From Kineosporia corallincola (lineage in GTDB: Bacteria > Actinomycetota > Actinomycetes > Actinomycetales > Kineosporiaceae): a stretch of DNA of 64,000 nucleotides. Below, piece by piece: positions 27,301 through 35,289 of this stretch (the stretch's first letter is position 1; each line of letters opens with the position of its first letter). The DNA lies in NCBI RefSeq assembly GCF_018499875.1, contig NZ_JAHBAY010000003.1, positions 581,496 through 645,495 of the forward strand, written 5' to 3'. Under the pieces are notes generated by a model that saw nothing but the letters and a program-made list of their open reading frames with translations, had not been told where the DNA came from and searched no databases. Made by a program: the position numbers and the translations under genes.

Positions 27301-28402
27301 CGAACCGGGCTCCGAGCCGCTGTTCCCGGCCCTGGAGGACGAGCTGTACGAGGTCACCGGCGTGGACGTGCCGGAGGGCTCGTGGGACCTGTCCAAGGTG
27401 CCCGACCACCTGAAGGTCACGTTCCGGGTGGAAGACGACAAGGGCGCCCGGCTGGCCGAGGGCAAGAACCTGACCGCGCTCCGGGAGAAGCTGAAACCCC
27501 GCCTGCGCAAGGAGATCTCGTCCGCCGTGTCGCAGGTCGAGGCGACCGGCCTGACCAGCTTCCCGGCCACGCCGGTGCCGCGCTCGGTGGAGCACCGCAC
27601 GGCCGGGCTGACCGTGCAGGGTTACCCGGCCCTGGTCGACCGCGGCACCCACGTCGATCTGAAGGTGCTCGACGACCAGGGCGACCAGCGGCGCTCGATG
27701 CGGGCCGGCACCCGGCGGCTGATCGTGCTGAACACCGCCTCGCCGGCGAAGAGTGTGCTGGCCCGGCTCAGCAACCGGCAGAAGCTGGCGCTGGCGCAGG
27801 CCCCGCACAAGACGCCGTCGGACCTGTTCGACGACTGTCTCGGCGCCGCGGTCGACGACCTGGTCGACCGGGCCGGCGGCCCGGCCTGGGACCGCGCCGG
27901 GTTCGAGCGGCTACTCTTGGAGGTCCGGCAGGAGATCCACCCGACCGTGACCGGGGTGCTGGTGACGACGTCCACCGTTCTGGGTCTGGCCCGGGAGATC
28001 GAGCTGGGACTGAAGTCGACGTCGAGCCCGGCGCTGCTGCCCGGCCTGACCGACCTGCGCTCGCAACTGGCGGCGCTGGTGTTCCCGGGGTTCGTCACCG
28101 CGACCGGCGCCGGCAAGCTGCCCGACCTGGTGCGCTACCTCCAGGCGATCCAGCGCCGACTGGAGAGGCTGCCCGACCGCCACCAGCGCGACCGGGGACT
28201 CCAGGAGCAGGTGCTGGCGGTGCGGGCCGAGTTCCAGGCAGCGGTGGCCAAGCTGCCGCCCTCCCGGCGGCGCGACGACGACGTGATCGGCGTGCGCTGG
28301 ATGCTGGAGGAGCTGCGGGTGGGCCTGTTCGGGGGCGGGCTGAAGACCGCCTACCCGGTGTCGGAACAGCGGGTGCGCAAGGCGATCGCCGACCTGGCCT
28401 GA
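24392..28402 (+). CDS. hrpA: ATP-dependent RNA helicase HrpA
   Basis: A 1336-residue DEAH-box RNA helicase of the HrpA family, which rescues stalled ribosomes or remodels RNA. Seen: Walker A GETGSGKTT (103-111), IIIDEAHERS (about residue 199), SATID motif III, a C-terminal helicase domain with NVAETSLTVPGI and QRKGRCGR, the HA2/OB-fold region, and the long C-terminal DUF3418 that marks HrpA. Length fits the family (about 1300 residues). ATG 24392 has no Shine-Dalgarno; AGGATT lies 8 nt upstream. It diverges from the Rieske gene and converges on marR with only 12 bp between stops. Confidence 0.95.
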   Translation: MSTETWISAVNELRSSLDGVSLSDARRLGRQLDSVQHARRRTEDEKTAELARIEREIGSATARVESRRASVPALTYPDQLPVSRRREDLLKTIAEHQVVIVAGETGSGKTTQLPKICLELGRGVRGMIGHTQPRRLAARSVAERITEEVGGQLGETIGYAVRFTDQVSDSTLVKLMTDGILLAEIQRDRLLSRYDTIIIDEAHERSLTIDFLLGYLKQLLPRRPDLKVVITSATIDPEAFSRHFDDAPIVEVSGRTYPVEVRYRPLVLVEETDEEGNTTEITRDPIEAVIEAVDELEAEGPGDVLVFFSGEREIRDAAEALNRHVGPSTEVVPLYARLSAAEQHRVFSPHSGRRIVLATNVAETSLTVPGIRYVIDPGTARISRYSFRTKVQRLPIEKVSQASANQRKGRCGRLSDGICIRLYSEEDFDSRPEFTDPEILRTNLAAVILQMTSLNLGEVERFPFLEPPDPRQIKDGTALLNELGAIDPEQTEQRKRLTGMGRTLAQLPVDPRLARMLVEADRNGCLADVLVIVSALSIQDPRERPTDKQAQADQSHARFKDQRSDFLSYVNLWNYVVGKQKEYGSGRFRRMCRDEFLHSQRIREWQDLHGQLRQVLRGAGIRVAGGRATSSFDPEAVDVEEHEDAVEPVSDATAEKVHLSLLSGLLSQVGLKEGETREYLGARSAKFAIQPGSALFRSTPRWVMVGELVETSRLWGRTAARIDPLWIERLGGHLVKRHYSEPRWEKKRGSAVATERVTLYGIPVVTGRTVGYGRIDPEVSRELFIRHALVEGEWRTNHQFFHENRKLLDDVGSLEDKVRRRDIVVDDQALFDFYDQRIPADVVSVAHFDSWWKKARRDRPDQLSFWTSMLFAPQAPKVSAEDYPALWPVGDLRLRVTYQFEPGTAADGVTVHLPLTALNQVREQDFEWQIPGLRQELVTELIRSLPKPIRKGLSPAPDRARAVLERLADTEPGSEPLFPALEDELYEVTGVDVPEGSWDLSKVPDHLKVTFRVEDDKGARLAEGKNLTALREKLKPRLRKEISSAVSQVEATGLTSFPATPVPRSVEHRTAGLTVQGYPALVDRGTHVDLKVLDDQGDQRRSMRAGTRRLIVLNTASPAKSVLARLSNRQKLALAQAPHKTPSDLFDDCLGAAVDDLVDRAGGPAWDRAGFERLLLEVRQEIHPTVTGVLVTTSTVLGLAREIELGLKSTSSPALLPGLTDLRSQLAALVFPGFVTATGAGKLPDLVRYLQAIQRRLERLPDRHQRDRGLQEQVLAVRAEFQAAVAKLPPSRRRDDDVIGVRWMLEELRVGLFGGGLKTAYPVSEQRVRKAIADLA

Positions 28403-28414
28403 GGACTCGGCGTC

Positions 28415-28924
28415 TCAGCAGGTGCTGGTGCTGCCGCTGCCGGGAGGTGGCGGCGGCACCAGCGTGCCGTCCGGGTCGACCTTGGCCAGGATCGCCGAGC
28501 AGATCTCTTCCAGCTGCCCGACCTGCTCGGGGCTGAGCGCGTCGAACACGAAGTGCCGCACCGCGTTCACGTGCCCGGGTGCCATCTCGACCAGCGCGGC
28601 GAAGCCCTCGTCGGTCATCTGGGCCACCTGGCCGCGGCCGTCCTCGGCGGCCCGGGTGCGACGCACGTAGCCGCGGTTCTCCAGCCGGCTGATGGTGTGC
28701 GACAGCCGGCTGGGCGAGCTGCTGGAGCGGGCCGCCAGCTCACTCATCCGCAGGGCTCTGTCGGGCGCCTCGGACAGCATGGCCAGGGCGAAGTAGGCGA
28801 AGTGCGTGAGCGAGGCGTCATGCTGCAACTGGGCGTCGAGCGAGGCCGGTAGCAGGGTGAAGACCGCGGCCAGCTTGCGCCACGCCCCCTGCTCGTCGTC
28901 ACTCAGCCACTGCGGTTCACTCAC
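28415..28924 (-). CDS. MarR family transcriptional regulator
   Basis: A 169-residue winged-helix MarR regulator with the typical core SELAARSSSSPSRLSHTISRLENRGYVRRTRAAEDGRGQ (helix-turn-helix plus wing) flanked by dimerisation helices, and a Pro/Gly-rich tail. GTG 28924 lies 6 nt after TATGGT on the reverse strand, a leaderless arrangement; longer in-frame starts lack support. It faces the exonuclease gene divergently, and the SOS box at 29014 lies between them. Its target is unknown. Confidence 0.87.
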   Translation of the reverse strand: MSEPQWLSDDEQGAWRKLAAVFTLLPASLDAQLQHDASLTHFAYFALAMLSEAPDRALRMSELAARSSSSPSRLSHTISRLENRGYVRRTRAAEDGRGQVAQMTDEGFAALVEMAPGHVNAVRHFVFDALSPEQVGQLEEICSAILAKVDPDGTLVPPPPPGSGSTSTC

Positions 28925-29013
28925 CAGCACACCATATCCAGGCTTTTTGCGATCCTGCCCGAAGGGACACCGCGTCCGTTCCCCGGGGCAACTGGTGACG
29001 TGGCCCACATTCC

Positions 29014-29029
29014 TCGAACAGCAGTTCGA
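29014..29029. promoter_or_regulatory. Perfect LexA (SOS) box upstream of the exonuclease gene
   Basis: TCGAACAGCAGTTCGA matches the actinobacterial SOS consensus TCGAAC-N4-GTTCGA at all 12 fixed positions. It lies 67 bp upstream of the exonuclease start and 90 bp upstream of the divergent marR start. LexA encoded at 49809 is the expected binder. Confidence 0.85.
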
Positions 29030-29095
29030 GATTCTGGCCGCGAATCCGGTCGAGCGGCTCGCGCGGACGGCGGTTCTCGGGGCATCCTGGAGCGC

Positions 29096-30163
29096 GTGCC
29101 CGTTCCCCTGCTGCTGGCTGTCGACGGCAACAGCCTCCTGCACCGCGCTCATCACGCGATGGCCCAGGGCGATCTGCGCGATACCGGCGGCGCCCCGGTC
29201 TGGGCCCTGAAGGGCCTGGTCAGCTTTCTCGCCACGGCCTCGGCCCGGTTGCGGCCCGACGCCCTGGTGGTCGGCTTCGACTGCTCGGCCGGTGAGTCGG
29301 TGCGGCGCGGGGACTACGACGGGTACAAGGCGCACCGTCCGGAGAAGCCCGAAGACCTCAGCCTCCAGCTCGACGCCGCCCCCGGTTTCCTGGCCGCGGC
29401 GGGCGTGACCGTGGTGGTGCCGAAGGGCTACGAGGCGGACGACGTGATGGCCTCGTCCGCGCGCGCCGCCCGCAAGCAGGGCTGGCGCACCACCGTGGTC
29501 ACCAGCGACCGCGACATGTTCGCCCTGGTCGACGACACCACCTCGGTGCTGCGGGTGATGAACGGCGGCATCGACGGCTCGCCGCTGATCGACCCGGAGG
29601 GGTTGCAGACCCAGTACGGCGTGCGGCCCGACCAGTACAAGGACTTCGCCGCACTGCGCGGCGACGCCTCCGACAACCTGCCCGGCGCGTTCGGCATCGG
29701 CCCCAAGCGCGCGGCCAGGCTGCTCACCGAGTTCGACTCGGTCGAGAAGGTCTACGGGGCGCTCGACGAGGGACGCGAGGCCGACGTGGCCGCGCTGATC
29801 GGCCCGGCCGCCACCACCGCGCTGGCCGGCGACGAGGCCCGGGCCAACGTGGCCCGCAACCAGCACCTCATGGAGATGCGGCGCGACCTGCGCATCCCGA
29901 AGATCGCCACGATGGTGCTGCCGCTCGACCAGCAGCGCCTGCAAGACACGCTGCGCGCCCGCGACATCCGCCTCGGCGGCTCGCTGTGGTCGCTCACCGG
30001 GGCCGAGCCGCCGTCGTGGTACGGCGAGCGGGTGTACGGGCAGGGCCCGCGCCGGCGCGGCGAGCCCAGGGACCGGGTGATCACCCTGCCCCGCCCACTG
30101 GGCGGCCGGGCCGCGCAACGGGCCGCCGCCCTGGCCGAGGCCGGGCAGATGAGTCTGTTCTGA
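29096..30163 (+). CDS. 5'-3' exonuclease (FEN/PolI-N family), probably SOS-regulated
   Basis: A 355-residue stand-alone 5'-3' exonuclease/flap endonuclease resembling the N-terminal domain of DNA polymerase I. Metal-binding acidic residues are visible in AVDGNSLLHRA, EADDVMAS, TSDRDMFALVDD and GDASDNLPGAFGIGPKRAARLL (the last includes the helix-hairpin-helix DNA-binding motif). The C-terminal 60 residues are an extra basic region ending QMSLF, a possible beta-clamp binding motif. GTG 29096 follows CATCCT by 7 nt; longer in-frame starts overlap the SOS region. The perfect SOS box at 29014-29029 suggests induction by DNA damage. Confidence 0.9.
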   Translation: MPVPLLLAVDGNSLLHRAHHAMAQGDLRDTGGAPVWALKGLVSFLATASARLRPDALVVGFDCSAGESVRRGDYDGYKAHRPEKPEDLSLQLDAAPGFLAAAGVTVVVPKGYEADDVMASSARAARKQGWRTTVVTSDRDMFALVDDTTSVLRVMNGGIDGSPLIDPEGLQTQYGVRPDQYKDFAALRGDASDNLPGAFGIGPKRAARLLTEFDSVEKVYGALDEGREADVAALIGPAATTALAGDEARANVARNQHLMEMRRDLRIPKIATMVLPLDQQRLQDTLRARDIRLGGSLWSLTGAEPPSWYGERVYGQGPRRRGEPRDRVITLPRPLGGRAAQRAAALAEAGQMSLF

Positions 30164-30226
30164 GGCCGGCCCGGACTTCAGCAGCGGCACATCGGCCGAG
30201 CAGCGGCGAGCTCAGTGGTGGCGAGT

Positions 30227-30645
30227 TCAGTAGTGACAGCCGACGACCGTGATCAGCGCGTCGTCCGGGGCTGCCGCCACGCGTTCCCAGAACTGTGCCC
30301 GGAACTCCCCGGGCGCCCGGTCCGGGGCCGGGACCCCGGGATCGGGCGGCACCTCCGCATCGCGCGGGTAGGCCACCTCCCGGTCGAACCAGCCCGAGGC
30401 GTCCACCACGCCGAAAGCCCGTGGCTCGCCCTCCCAGGCATCCCAGTCGATCTCGGCCCTGCGCGCCCGGGACGACACGCCGCCGGCCAGCAGCGGCAGG
30501 ATGTCCAGGAGTCCCAGCGCGACAGCGGATTCCAGGTGGAGGGCTCGCCGCCGTCCAGATACGGTGCCACCTCGACCTTTTCGTCGTACAGCGCGATCAG
30601 CGCATGGATGTCGTCGCCGATCACCAGCATGATGAAGTGACTCAC
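30227..30645 (-). pseudogene. Broken small gene (WNPxSxWD...GGRW-type family)
   Basis: Reading from GTG 30645 (GGAGGAGA upstream) one frame gives VSHFIMLVIGDDIHALIALYD ... WNPLSRWDSW. The natural continuation, ILPLLAGGVSSRARRAEIDWDAWEGEPRAFGVVD ... DDALITVVGCHY, lies in another frame ending at 30227. Related uncharacterised proteins, as remembered, have WNPxSxWDWxxxGGRWxG followed by a GDIDxxxx...FAVxxDGxW...LPDDTLLTVVDCH tail. Here the GGRWxG segment is absent at the junction near 30510-30530, so an out-of-frame deletion of about eight codons has probably inactivated the gene. The start overlaps the MFS stop (GTGA), so it was the last gene of that operon. The family match is from memory and needs a search. 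Confidence 0.65.
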
Positions 30646-31871
30646 CCCGCCGTCTCCTCCACTATCGCCACCGGACGCCGCGCCGATGCGGTGACCAGCA
30701 TCGTCAGGCCACCCGCCGCCACGAACAGCACCGCCAGCAGCGCCCAGCCGAGCGAGCCGTGCCGGATCGCGGTCGCCGTCACCACCAGCGGCGCCAGCAT
30801 GCCACCGAGCGCGTAGCCGGTCTGGCTGACCCCCTGGTAGGCGCCCGGGCGCCGCGGGTCGGCCAGCTCGAAGGCCAGACCCCAGCTGCCCGCCTCGCCC
30901 CGCATCTCGGCGAACGCGTGGGCCACTGCCCCGAGCACCAGCACGAGCACCGCCACGGCCGGCCCGGCCAGTGCCGCGGCGGCGTACAACGCGCAGGCCA
31001 GCGCGAGCAGCAGCCCGGCCGTGCCGACGGCCCGGGCAGCGGTCGGGATGTCGTCGGTGCCCCGTGACACCCGCACCTGGAGCAGCGCCACCAGCACCGT
31101 GTTCAGCACCAGCAGCACCGAGACCACCACGGTCGGTGCCTGCGTGCGGGCGGCCACCCAGAGCGGGATGCCCACCGAGGTGAGGCCGAAGTGCATGGCC
31201 ATCACCCCGTTCAGGGCCGTCACCAGCAGGTAGCGCGGGTCGCGCAGCGGCGAGCCGCCCTCGGGCAGCGGTGCGACGTCCTCGCGGGGCCGCGAGCCAA
31301 TGTCCCGCAGGAGCCACAACGGCACACAGGAGACGGCGTTCAGCAGGCCGACCGCGACCACCGCCGTGGTGTAGGCCGGTGCCGTCCCGATCAGCAGGGC
31401 CGCCCCGGCCAGCACCGAGCCGAGGCCGATGAACACGTTCACCACCACCCGGATCCGGGCCCGCACCGCCACCCGGTCCGGCCCGGGGAAGGCCACCGCC
31501 ATCACCGTGGTGCGGGCCGTGGACTGCGCCGCCTGGAGACCGACCGCGGCGCAGGCGATCACGGTGAACACCGGCGGAGTGCGGGCGGCGGGGTAGAGCA
31601 GCAGCGCCACGGCCACCCCACCGCTGGAGACCAGCAGCACCCGGCCCGCCCCGAACACGTCGCACAACCGCCCGGTGAGGAACGACCCGGCCACCCCGGC
31701 CCCGCCCGCGACGGTCAGGCCGAGGCCGACCATGGTGGCGGAAAGCCCGGCCACACGGGTGAAATAGAGCGCGCTGACGGTGTAGAAGACACCTTTGGCC
31801 AGGGCCGAGGCCATCGTCGAGAGAGTGAGGGCCCGGATCACGGGATGCCGGGGGAACAGGACGGAGTGCAT
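30642..31871 (-). CDS. MFS transporter
   Basis: A 409-residue major-facilitator protein with about twelve membrane segments, probably a drug/metabolite exporter of the small-molecule type. A loop 2-3 type motif is visible (GSFLTGRLCDVFGAGRVLL), and the second half repeats the pattern after a central cytoplasmic loop (RDIGSRPREDVAPLPEGG). ATG 31871 was chosen as the first residue of the conserved region; the preceding in-frame sequence overlaps the divergent regulator's control region. It overlaps the broken gene by 4 bp. The divergent ArsR-type regulator is its likely controller. Substrate unknown. Confidence 0.87.
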   Translation of the reverse strand: MHSVLFPRHPVIRALTLSTMASALAKGVFYTVSALYFTRVAGLSATMVGLGLTVAGGAGVAGSFLTGRLCDVFGAGRVLLVSSGGVAVALLLYPAARTPPVFTVIACAAVGLQAAQSTARTTVMAVAFPGPDRVAVRARIRVVVNVFIGLGSVLAGAALLIGTAPAYTTAVVAVGLLNAVSCVPLWLLRDIGSRPREDVAPLPEGGSPLRDPRYLLVTALNGVMAMHFGLTSVGIPLWVAARTQAPTVVVSVLLVLNTVLVALLQVRVSRGTDDIPTAARAVGTAGLLLALACALYAAAALAGPAVAVLVLVLGAVAHAFAEMRGEAGSWGLAFELADPRRPGAYQGVSQTGYALGGMLAPLVVTATAIRHGSLGWALLAVLFVAAGGLTMLVTASARRPVAIVEETAG

Positions 31872-31919
31872 ACCACCGGTTCTGTCAGACCTGAGGCCGG
31901 GGGAGGAAAAGATATAGCG

Positions 31920-32897
31920 TTGCGCTTCATGTTCGCGCGCTACGTGCTGGCCCCCGCCGACCTCACCGAGGTCCGTTTCGCCATCTCGCCACTGCACGAG
32001 ATGTCGCTCTCACTCAAGGCTTTCCGCGATCCCGGCCGGTTCCCGCTGCACCTGCGCTGGTGTCAGGAGGTGCAGGGGCGCCGGGCCGGGCTGGACGAGG
32101 AGATGCTGCTCGCCCTCACCAACGACCTGCTGTGGGTGCCCGACCTGCTCACCCCGCACCCGCAGCTGCCGCTCACCCAGATCCACGAGCAGCTCGACGT
32201 GATCGGCACCGTGCCGCCGCGCGTGCTGCTGGCCGACATCGCCGTGCTGCACCCCCGGGGCCTGCCGTCCGTGCTGACCGGGCGGCCCGCCACCGTGCAG
32301 CGCCGGGTGGTGCGGGCCCTGCGCGACTACTGGGACGCCTGCCTCGAACCGTACTGGCCCCGCCTGCGGCAGCTGCTGGAGGCCGACGTGGCCTACCGCG
32401 GCCGGGAGATCGTGCGGCACGGGTCGGCCCGGATGTTCGCCGGCCTGTCCGAGCGGATCCGGCTGCGCGACGGGGTGCTGGAGGTGCGCCGCAGCAGCAC
32501 CGGCGGATTCACCCGGGACACCGCCGGGCGCGGCCTCACCCTGGTGCCGTCGGTGTTCACCAGCGGCACGATGACGCCGATCTCGCCGGACGAGGACCCG
32601 CTGGTGATCTACGCGGCCCGGGGGGTGGGCACGCTGTGGCAGCCGGCCCGGCCGGTCACCCCGGCGGCGCTGGCCGCGCTGATCGGCCGGCCCCGGGCCG
32701 GGCTGCTGGCCGAGCTGTCGGTGCCGGCCTCCTCCACCGAGCTCGCCGCCCGGCACGGCACCACCCCGGCCGCCGTCAACCAGCACCTGCGGGCCCTGCG
32801 CGCGGGGGGCCTGCTCACCTCGGACCGGTCGGGCCGCTCGGTGCTGTACCGCCGTTCCGACCTGGGTGACGCGCTGATCACCTCGACGTCCCCGTGA
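31920..32897 (+). CDS. ArsR-type transcriptional regulator with DUF5937 N-terminus
   Basis: A 325-residue regulator in which an N-terminal DUF5937-like domain (RFAISPLHEMSLSLKAFRDP ...) of about 240 residues precedes a C-terminal winged helix-turn-helix (LLAELSVPASSTELAARHGTTPAAVNQHLRALRAGGLL). This layout is common in actinomycete ArsR-family regulators. The start is uncertain: TTG 31920 (GGAGGA about 12 nt upstream) gives the family-like MRFMFARYVL, while ATG 31929 is the first ATG. It is divergent from the MFS gene with about 50 bp between starts and probably represses that promoter. Confidence 0.82.
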   Translation: MRFMFARYVLAPADLTEVRFAISPLHEMSLSLKAFRDPGRFPLHLRWCQEVQGRRAGLDEEMLLALTNDLLWVPDLLTPHPQLPLTQIHEQLDVIGTVPPRVLLADIAVLHPRGLPSVLTGRPATVQRRVVRALRDYWDACLEPYWPRLRQLLEADVAYRGREIVRHGSARMFAGLSERIRLRDGVLEVRRSSTGGFTRDTAGRGLTLVPSVFTSGTMTPISPDEDPLVIYAARGVGTLWQPARPVTPAALAALIGRPRAGLLAELSVPASSTELAARHGTTPAAVNQHLRALRAGGLLTSDRSGRSVLYRRSDLGDALITSTSP

Positions 32898-32991
32898 TCA
32901 CGGCCGTGCCGGGAGCGGGCTCCTCGTCGTCCATGATTAATGGCTCGTTACGCACCACCCCGGCCACCCGCCACCCCGCTACCGTGCACGG

Positions 32992-33708
32992 ATGAGCCAG
33001 GGACGGCGTTCGGTGCTGCTCGACCGGCTGGAGCCGCGCCGCACCGGCAGCCCGCAGCAGGTGATCCTCGACGAGCTGCGCCGGGTGATCCTGGAGGGTG
33101 GTGCGCCGCCCGGCACCCTGATCCCGCTCGCCGAGGTGGCCGCGCTGTTCGGGGTCAGCCCGATCCCGGTGCGTGAGGCGCTGAAGACGCTGGTCGGCGA
33201 GAACCTGGTGACGCACCGGCCGAACGCCGGCTACGTGGTGGCCCGGCTGACCCGCCGCGAGCTGGCCGAGATCTACCTGGTGCGCGGGGTGCTGGAGTCC
33301 GCCGCGCTGCGGGCGGCGGTCGAGATGGCGACCCCGGCCGACGTCGCCGCGGCCCGCCGGGCGCACGCCGCCCTGGAGAACCTCCAGACCGACTGGGACC
33401 CGCGCGGTTACCACCGGGAGAGCCGGCACTTCCACCTCGCCCTGATCGCCCCCTGCCGGATGCGGCGGCTGATGCGGATGTTCGAGTCGGCGTGGAACGT
33501 GACCGAGCCGTTCCAGCCGATGCGCTGGCTGCCCGACACCGAGCGCGCCGAACTGCACGGCGAGCACACCACCATGCTCCAGGCCTTCATCGACCGGGAC
33601 GCGGACACCCTGCTGGAGGTGGCCGCCGGGCACCACCGGCGGCTGGAGAACGTGATCGGCACCCTGCCGGAACGCGCCGGGTTGCTGGCGGATCCGGAAG
33701 ATATATGA
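32992..33708 (+). CDS. GntR (FadR/FCD) family transcriptional regulator
   Basis: A 238-residue GntR regulator: N-terminal winged helix (VILEGGAPPGTLIPLAEVAALFGVSPIPVREALKTLVGENLV) and a C-terminal FCD ligand-binding domain (EIYLVRGVLESAALRAAVE ... HREFHLAL-like region with RESRHFHLALI and HTTMLQAFIDRD). ATG 32992 lies 6 nt after TACCGT, a leaderless-type start. It sits 79 bp upstream of, and in the same direction as, the NCS1 permease and racemase genes, so it is the likely regulator of that cluster, with a hydantoin, allantoin or related molecule as effector. Confidence 0.9.
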   Translation: MSQGRRSVLLDRLEPRRTGSPQQVILDELRRVILEGGAPPGTLIPLAEVAALFGVSPIPVREALKTLVGENLVTHRPNAGYVVARLTRRELAEIYLVRGVLESAALRAAVEMATPADVAAARRAHAALENLQTDWDPRGYHRESRHFHLALIAPCRMRRLMRMFESAWNVTEPFQPMRWLPDTERAELHGEHTTMLQAFIDRDADTLLEVAAGHHRRLENVIGTLPERAGLLADPEDI

Positions 33709-33787
33709 ACCGCGTCATCCCGGAGCAACAATCGCGACCTAGCGTCGTAAGGGCCCCCAGACCCCTCGGCCCGCCGGGAGTGCCCTC

Positions 33788-35284
33788 ATGGCTGACGACA
33801 TCCTGCACCTGACCCCCGACCACCCGGCCGGGACGCCCCTGATCAAGGACGGGTACGACCCGCGCCTGACCAACGACGACCTCGCGCCGCTGGCCGAGCA
33901 GAAGTGGGGCACCTACAACATCTTCGCGTTCTGGATGTCCGACGTGCACAGCGTCGGCGGATACGTTACCGCGGGAAGCCTTTTCGCTCTCGGCCTGACC
34001 TCCTGGCAGGTGCTCGTCAGCCTGGTGGCGGGCATCCTCATCGTCCAGTTCTTCTGCAACCTGGTGGCGAAACCCAGCCAGGTGTCCGGGGTTCCGTACC
34101 CGGTGATCTGCCGGGCGCCGTTCGGTGTGAAAGGCGCCAACATCCCGGCGATCATCCGCGGCTCGATCGCGGTGGCCTGGTACGGCATCCAGACCTACCT
34201 GGCCTCGGCCGCCCTCGACGTGGTGCTGGTGCGGCTGTTCGACGGCCTGGCCGCCTACGGACCCACCGGGACCCACAGCTTCCTCGGCCTGTCCTACCTG
34301 GGCTGGGGCACCTACGCGCTGCTCTGGGTGCTCCAGGCGGGCGTGTTCTGGATGGGCATGGAGAGCATCCGGCGATTCATCGACTTCTGCGGCCCGGCCG
34401 TCTACGTGGTGATGTTCGCGCTCTGCGGCTACCTGCTGTGGAAGTCGGACTGGCACGTGTCGCTGAACCTGTCGTCGGAGAACCTGACCGGCTGGAGTGT
34501 GGTCACCACCATGCTCTCGGCGATCGCCCTGGTCGTCTCCTACTTCTCCGGCCCGATGCTGAACTTCGGCGACTTCTCGCGCTACGGCCGTAGTTTCGAC
34601 GCGGTGAAGCGCGGCAACCTGCTCGGCCTGCCGGTCAACTTCTTCGTCTTCTCGATCCTCACCGTGCTCACCGCCGCCGCCACCCTGCCGGTGTTCGGCG
34701 AGCTGATCACCGACCCGGTCGAGACCGTGTCGCGCATCGACAACACCTTCGCCATCGTGCTCGGCGCCCTGACCTTCACCACCGCCACGATCGGCATCAA
34801 CATCGTGGCCAACTTCATCTCCCCCGCGTTCGACTTCTCCAACGTCGACCCGCAGCGGATCAGCTGGCGCACCGGCGGCATGATCGCCGCCGTGGGCTCG
34901 GTCGTCCTGACGCCGTGGAACTGGTACGACAACGCCGACGCCATCCAGTACACGCTGGGTGTGCTCGGCGCCCTGATCGGCCCGCTGTTCGGGGTGCTGA
35001 TCGCGGACTACTACCTGGTGCGCCGCCAGCAGTTGGTGGTGGACGACCTGTACACCATGTCGGAGACCGGAAAATACTGGTACTCGGGCGGTTACAACCC
35101 GGACGCGGTGTACTCCACGGCGATCGCCGGAGTGGTGTCGATCGCCTCGGTGCTGGTGCCGTCGATCACCGGTTCGGGCACCTGGATCAGCGACTACAGC
35201 TGGTTCATCGGCTGCGGGCTGGCATTCGCGGCGTACTGCCTGATCGCCGGGCGGGCCGGGTCGGTCACCCGCCGGGCCCTCTGA
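33788..35284 (+). CDS. NCS1 family nucleobase/hydantoin/allantoin permease
   Basis: A 498-residue nucleobase:cation symporter-1 protein with twelve membrane segments. The NCS1 N-terminal signature is clear: NDDLAPLAEQKWGTYNIFAFWMSDVHSVGGYVTAG, followed by GVPYPVICRAPFGVKGANIPAIIRGSIAVAWYGIQTYLA, and the helix 8-10 region DFSNVDPQRISWRTGG. ATG 33788 has GGGAG about 9 nt upstream. The next gene, 5 bp later, is a hydantoin-type racemase, so hydantoin or allantoin is the most likely cargo; cytosine or other nucleobases cannot be ruled out. Confidence 0.9.
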   Translation: MADDILHLTPDHPAGTPLIKDGYDPRLTNDDLAPLAEQKWGTYNIFAFWMSDVHSVGGYVTAGSLFALGLTSWQVLVSLVAGILIVQFFCNLVAKPSQVSGVPYPVICRAPFGVKGANIPAIIRGSIAVAWYGIQTYLASAALDVVLVRLFDGLAAYGPTGTHSFLGLSYLGWGTYALLWVLQAGVFWMGMESIRRFIDFCGPAVYVVMFALCGYLLWKSDWHVSLNLSSENLTGWSVVTTMLSAIALVVSYFSGPMLNFGDFSRYGRSFDAVKRGNLLGLPVNFFVFSILTVLTAAATLPVFGELITDPVETVSRIDNTFAIVLGALTFTTATIGINIVANFISPAFDFSNVDPQRISWRTGGMIAAVGSVVLTPWNWYDNADAIQYTLGVLGALIGPLFGVLIADYYLVRRQQLVVDDLYTMSETGKYWYSGGYNPDAVYSTAIAGVVSIASVLVPSITGSGTWISDYSWFIGCGLAFAAYCLIAGRAGSVTRRAL

Positions 35285-35289
35285 CCACC

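Noticed and set aside
24428..27808. 1126-codon reverse frame inside hrpA
   Set aside because: Antisense shadow of an HrpA gene with all helicase motifs; no ribosome site.
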